Assembly: GCF_900217795.1 (NCBI RefSeq)
Contig: NZ_OBMQ01000006.1
Span: forward strand, 124,001-188,000
DNA: 64,000 nucleotides
Origin: Ureibacillus xyleni
Lineage (GTDB): Bacteria; Bacillota; Bacilli; Bacillales_A; Planococcaceae
Reading direction: 5' to 3'
Shown here: positions 62,125 through 64,000 of the stretch, piece by piece
Position numbering within the stretch: position 1 is the first letter of the stretch
Layout: every line of letters starts with the position of its first letter
Position numbers and translations under genes: made by a program
The notes under the pieces: generated by a model
The model's input: only the letters and a program-made list of their open reading frames with translations
The model's database searches: none
Told to the model about the DNA's origin: nothing

Positions 62125-63966
62125 ATGATAATGGAATTCACTCTTTTTGTAATTGCAGCAGTTGTAGTGCTAGGAATTTTATCGCAATGGATTGCTTGGC
62201 GTTTTCGACTCCCAGCTATTGTCATTATGTCTGTAGTAGGATTGGTTGTAGGACCTTTTCTGAACATTTTTAATCCCCAAGAAAACTTTGGGAATGTCTT
62301 TAATCCACTAATTTCACTTGCTGTTGCAATTATATTATTTGAAGGTAGTTTAAGCTTAGATATAAGAGAAATAAAAGGTTTCCGTCATGCTATCTTCAGA
62401 ATTTCAACTTTAGGTGCATTTATTGCTTGGATTATAGGTTCCCTTGCAGCTCACTTTCTAGCCGGACTAACACTGGATGTTGCCTTTGTTATAGGTGGAC
62501 TATTTATCGTTACTGGACCAACCGTTATTCTTCCATTATTAAGACAATCAAAATTAAAAGAACGTCCCGCAGCTATATTAAAATGGGAAGGCATTGTAGT
62601 GGATCCTTTTGGAGCTTTACTTGCTCTTTTTGCATTACAAGTTGTTTTTTGGACAAATAATTTTATCTCTGGTACCTCGCTAATCTTATTCTTCGGAGCA
62701 TCTATTCTAGCAGCTTTAATAGGCTCAATTGCCGGTTATTTTTTAGGACGGTTATTAGAGCTTGGCTTTATCCCGGAATTTTTAAAATCACCAGCAGTAT
62801 TAAGTAGTGTTCTTTTGGTTTTTGTTTTATCTGATATGATCATGCATGAAACTGGTCTTCTTGCAGTAACAGCAATGGGAATTGTAATGGCCAATATGCA
62901 CTTAACTTCAATCCGCGACTTAATTCACTTTAAGGAAAATATATCTGTCCTTTTAATTTCAAGTGTATTTATTATGTTAACAGCTTCTCTTTCAAGTGAA
63001 ACACTTCTTGAAATACTAAATTGGCGCATGTTTATATTTGTTCTTGCGATGATGTTTATTGTTAGGCCATTATCAATTTGGGTTTCTACAATTGGAGTCG
63101 GTTTATCTGTTCAGGAGAGAACGTTAATTGGCTGGATTGCTCCACGGGGAATTGTTGCCCTAACTGTGTCTGGTTATTTTGCAGGCGTTTTAACAGAGTC
63201 CGGTTTTGAGGATGGAGATATTATTACAGCATTAACTCTTGCCCTTGTCTTTGCAACAGTTTTGGCCCATGGTTTTTCAATTAGCTGGCTTGCTCGAAAA
63301 CTTGGATTACAAGCAACAGAAGAAGCCGGGGTAATGATTGTTGGTGGTACGGAATTTAGTGCTGTTCTTGCTGAAGCCATCCAATCCTTTAATAAACCAG
63401 TTTTAGTTTTAGATCGTTCATGGGGTGCTTTATCTCCAGCACGGCAGCGTGGGATAGAAACAGAAGTGGGGGATATTTTAAGTGAACATACCGAATATCA
63501 TGTGGACTTAACACCTTACGAAATTCTCATAGCAGCAACTGAAGAAGATGCTTATAATGCGCTTATTTGTCAGCGATTTGTTCCAGAATTAGGGAGAGAA
63601 CATATATATCAAACACCAATCCATATTGGAGATCCCAGTGATTACAGTAAATCTTTAGGTGGAAAAATGTTTATTAAACAGAAATATGATATTCATACGT
63701 TAAATCGTCATGTAGAAGAAGGTTTTATGATTCGAAAAACGACATTAACAGAACAATATACTTTTGAACACTTTCTTAAGGATGATAGTCATTCAACAAT
63801 CCCATTATTTGCAGTAGATAAGGATAACAATTTAATATTCTCAGTAATGGGGAATAAAAGTAATTTTGAGCAGGGTACAACGATTGTAAGTTTAACTTCT
63901 CCAACTCGTAAAATTGAAAAAGCTCTGGAAAAAGCAAATAATACTGAAAATATATCAAAGGAATAG
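62125..63966 (+). CDS. CPA1-type cation:proton antiporter with TrkA-N-like tail
   Basis: A 613-residue membrane protein. About twelve hydrophobic helices (3-390) of the CPA1/NhaP type include LPAIVIMSVVGLVVGPF, AVAIILFEGSLSLDI and the GGLFIVTGPTVILPLLRQ helix (about 128-145) followed by WEGIVVDPFGALLA, where the Asp of VVDP is the expected ion-binding residue. The cytosolic tail opens VMIVGGTEFSAVLAEAI and continues to about 490, resembling a Rossmann RCK/TrkA-N domain that gates transport by nucleotide, followed by a further C-terminal domain. AAGGAG precedes ATG 62125; longer in-frame versions lie before it. The exported ion (Na+ or K+) cannot be decided. Confidence 0.88.
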   Translation: MIMEFTLFVIAAVVVLGILSQWIAWRFRLPAIVIMSVVGLVVGPFLNIFNPQENFGNVFNPLISLAVAIILFEGSLSLDIREIKGFRHAIFRISTLGAFIAWIIGSLAAHFLAGLTLDVAFVIGGLFIVTGPTVILPLLRQSKLKERPAAILKWEGIVVDPFGALLALFALQVVFWTNNFISGTSLILFFGASILAALIGSIAGYFLGRLLELGFIPEFLKSPAVLSSVLLVFVLSDMIMHETGLLAVTAMGIVMANMHLTSIRDLIHFKENISVLLISSVFIMLTASLSSETLLEILNWRMFIFVLAMMFIVRPLSIWVSTIGVGLSVQERTLIGWIAPRGIVALTVSGYFAGVLTESGFEDGDIITALTLALVFATVLAHGFSISWLARKLGLQATEEAGVMIVGGTEFSAVLAEAIQSFNKPVLVLDRSWGALSPARQRGIETEVGDILSEHTEYHVDLTPYEILIAATEEDAYNALICQRFVPELGREHIYQTPIHIGDPSDYSKSLGGKMFIKQKYDIHTLNRHVEEGFMIRKTTLTEQYTFEHFLKDDSHSTIPLFAVDKDNNLIFSVMGNKSNFEQGTTIVSLTSPTRKIEKALEKANNTENISKE

Positions 63967-64000
63967 AATGAAAGATAGTCCTTCGCAAATACTAAAATTG

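Overview
The window looks like a chromosomal segment of a low-GC Gram-positive bacterium of the order Bacillales, probably Bacillaceae/Planococcaceae (Solibacillus/Lysinibacillus-like; the genus is inference). The reasons are strong AGGAGG-type ribosome sites with frequent TTG/GTG starts, typical families (ABC-F, YitT, DUF554, CtaM/DUF420, SE1832, Spx, ThiW, a YvrCBA-like BtuFCD), and Firmicute-style riboswitches followed by intrinsic terminators. No rRNA, tRNA, CRISPR array or prophage was seen.

Region 1 (1-8715) is a DNA-restriction island. A McrB-like AAA+ motor, cut by the window edge, overlaps a McrC-like nuclease and is followed by a 5-methylcytosine methyltransferase. This arrangement resembles LlaJI/BsuMI-type restriction-modification more than pure type IV McrBC. 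After a small unknown gene comes a second, different motor-nuclease pair (McrB-like plus a DUF2357-type nuclease). Region 2 (8810-19355) is mostly housekeeping: DUF2062, PssA, MutT-like Nudix, a TPR protein, an M20/M28-type peptidase with an extra N-terminal domain, a NERD-helicase, a phosphodiesterase/phosphatase, and a translationally coupled ECF sigma/anti-sigma pair preceded by a good candidate autoregulatory promoter.

Region 3 (19434-27297) is a cobalamin operon. A B12 riboswitch and terminator control BtuF, BtuC, a BtuD-CbiZ fusion, CbiA, CobO, CobQ and a second BtuF-like protein without a signal peptide, all tightly spaced or overlapping. Together they import, remodel, adenosylate and amidate corrinoids. 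Region 4 (27350-41743) holds GNAT, zinc-ribbon, DUF554 and acrylyl-CoA-reductase-like genes, a CopCD copper pair, a nucleoid-associated protein, a TPP riboswitch with ThiW, nitronate monooxygenase, CtaM, a chemoreceptor, YitT, an ATPase and the Tag glycosylase.

Region 5 (41804-64000) is rich in signalling genes: a PAS-PAS-GGDEF-EAL gene broken by a one-base frameshift, a TPR-GGDEF cyclase, a second ECF sigma factor, a MarR regulator, an Spx paralogue lacking the second redox cysteine, and a CheY plus four-repeat MshEN-like/CheX-like pair. It also has a secreted M14 carboxypeptidase, CtaB, an M20 dipeptidase, an ABC-F protein and a CPA1 antiporter.

The most striking non-coding structure is a pair of 236-bp elements (32027-32262 and 50370-50605, opposite orientation, one base different). 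Each is flanked by a perfect 8-bp direct repeat. In both cases the reconstructed empty site is the loop of an intrinsic terminator just past a stop codon, pointing to a recently active, terminator-targeting, MITE-like element. Other unexplained structures are five perfect-period 21-bp repeats (27919-28023) and a degenerate 34-35-bp GTACC-rich repeat (54161-54250).
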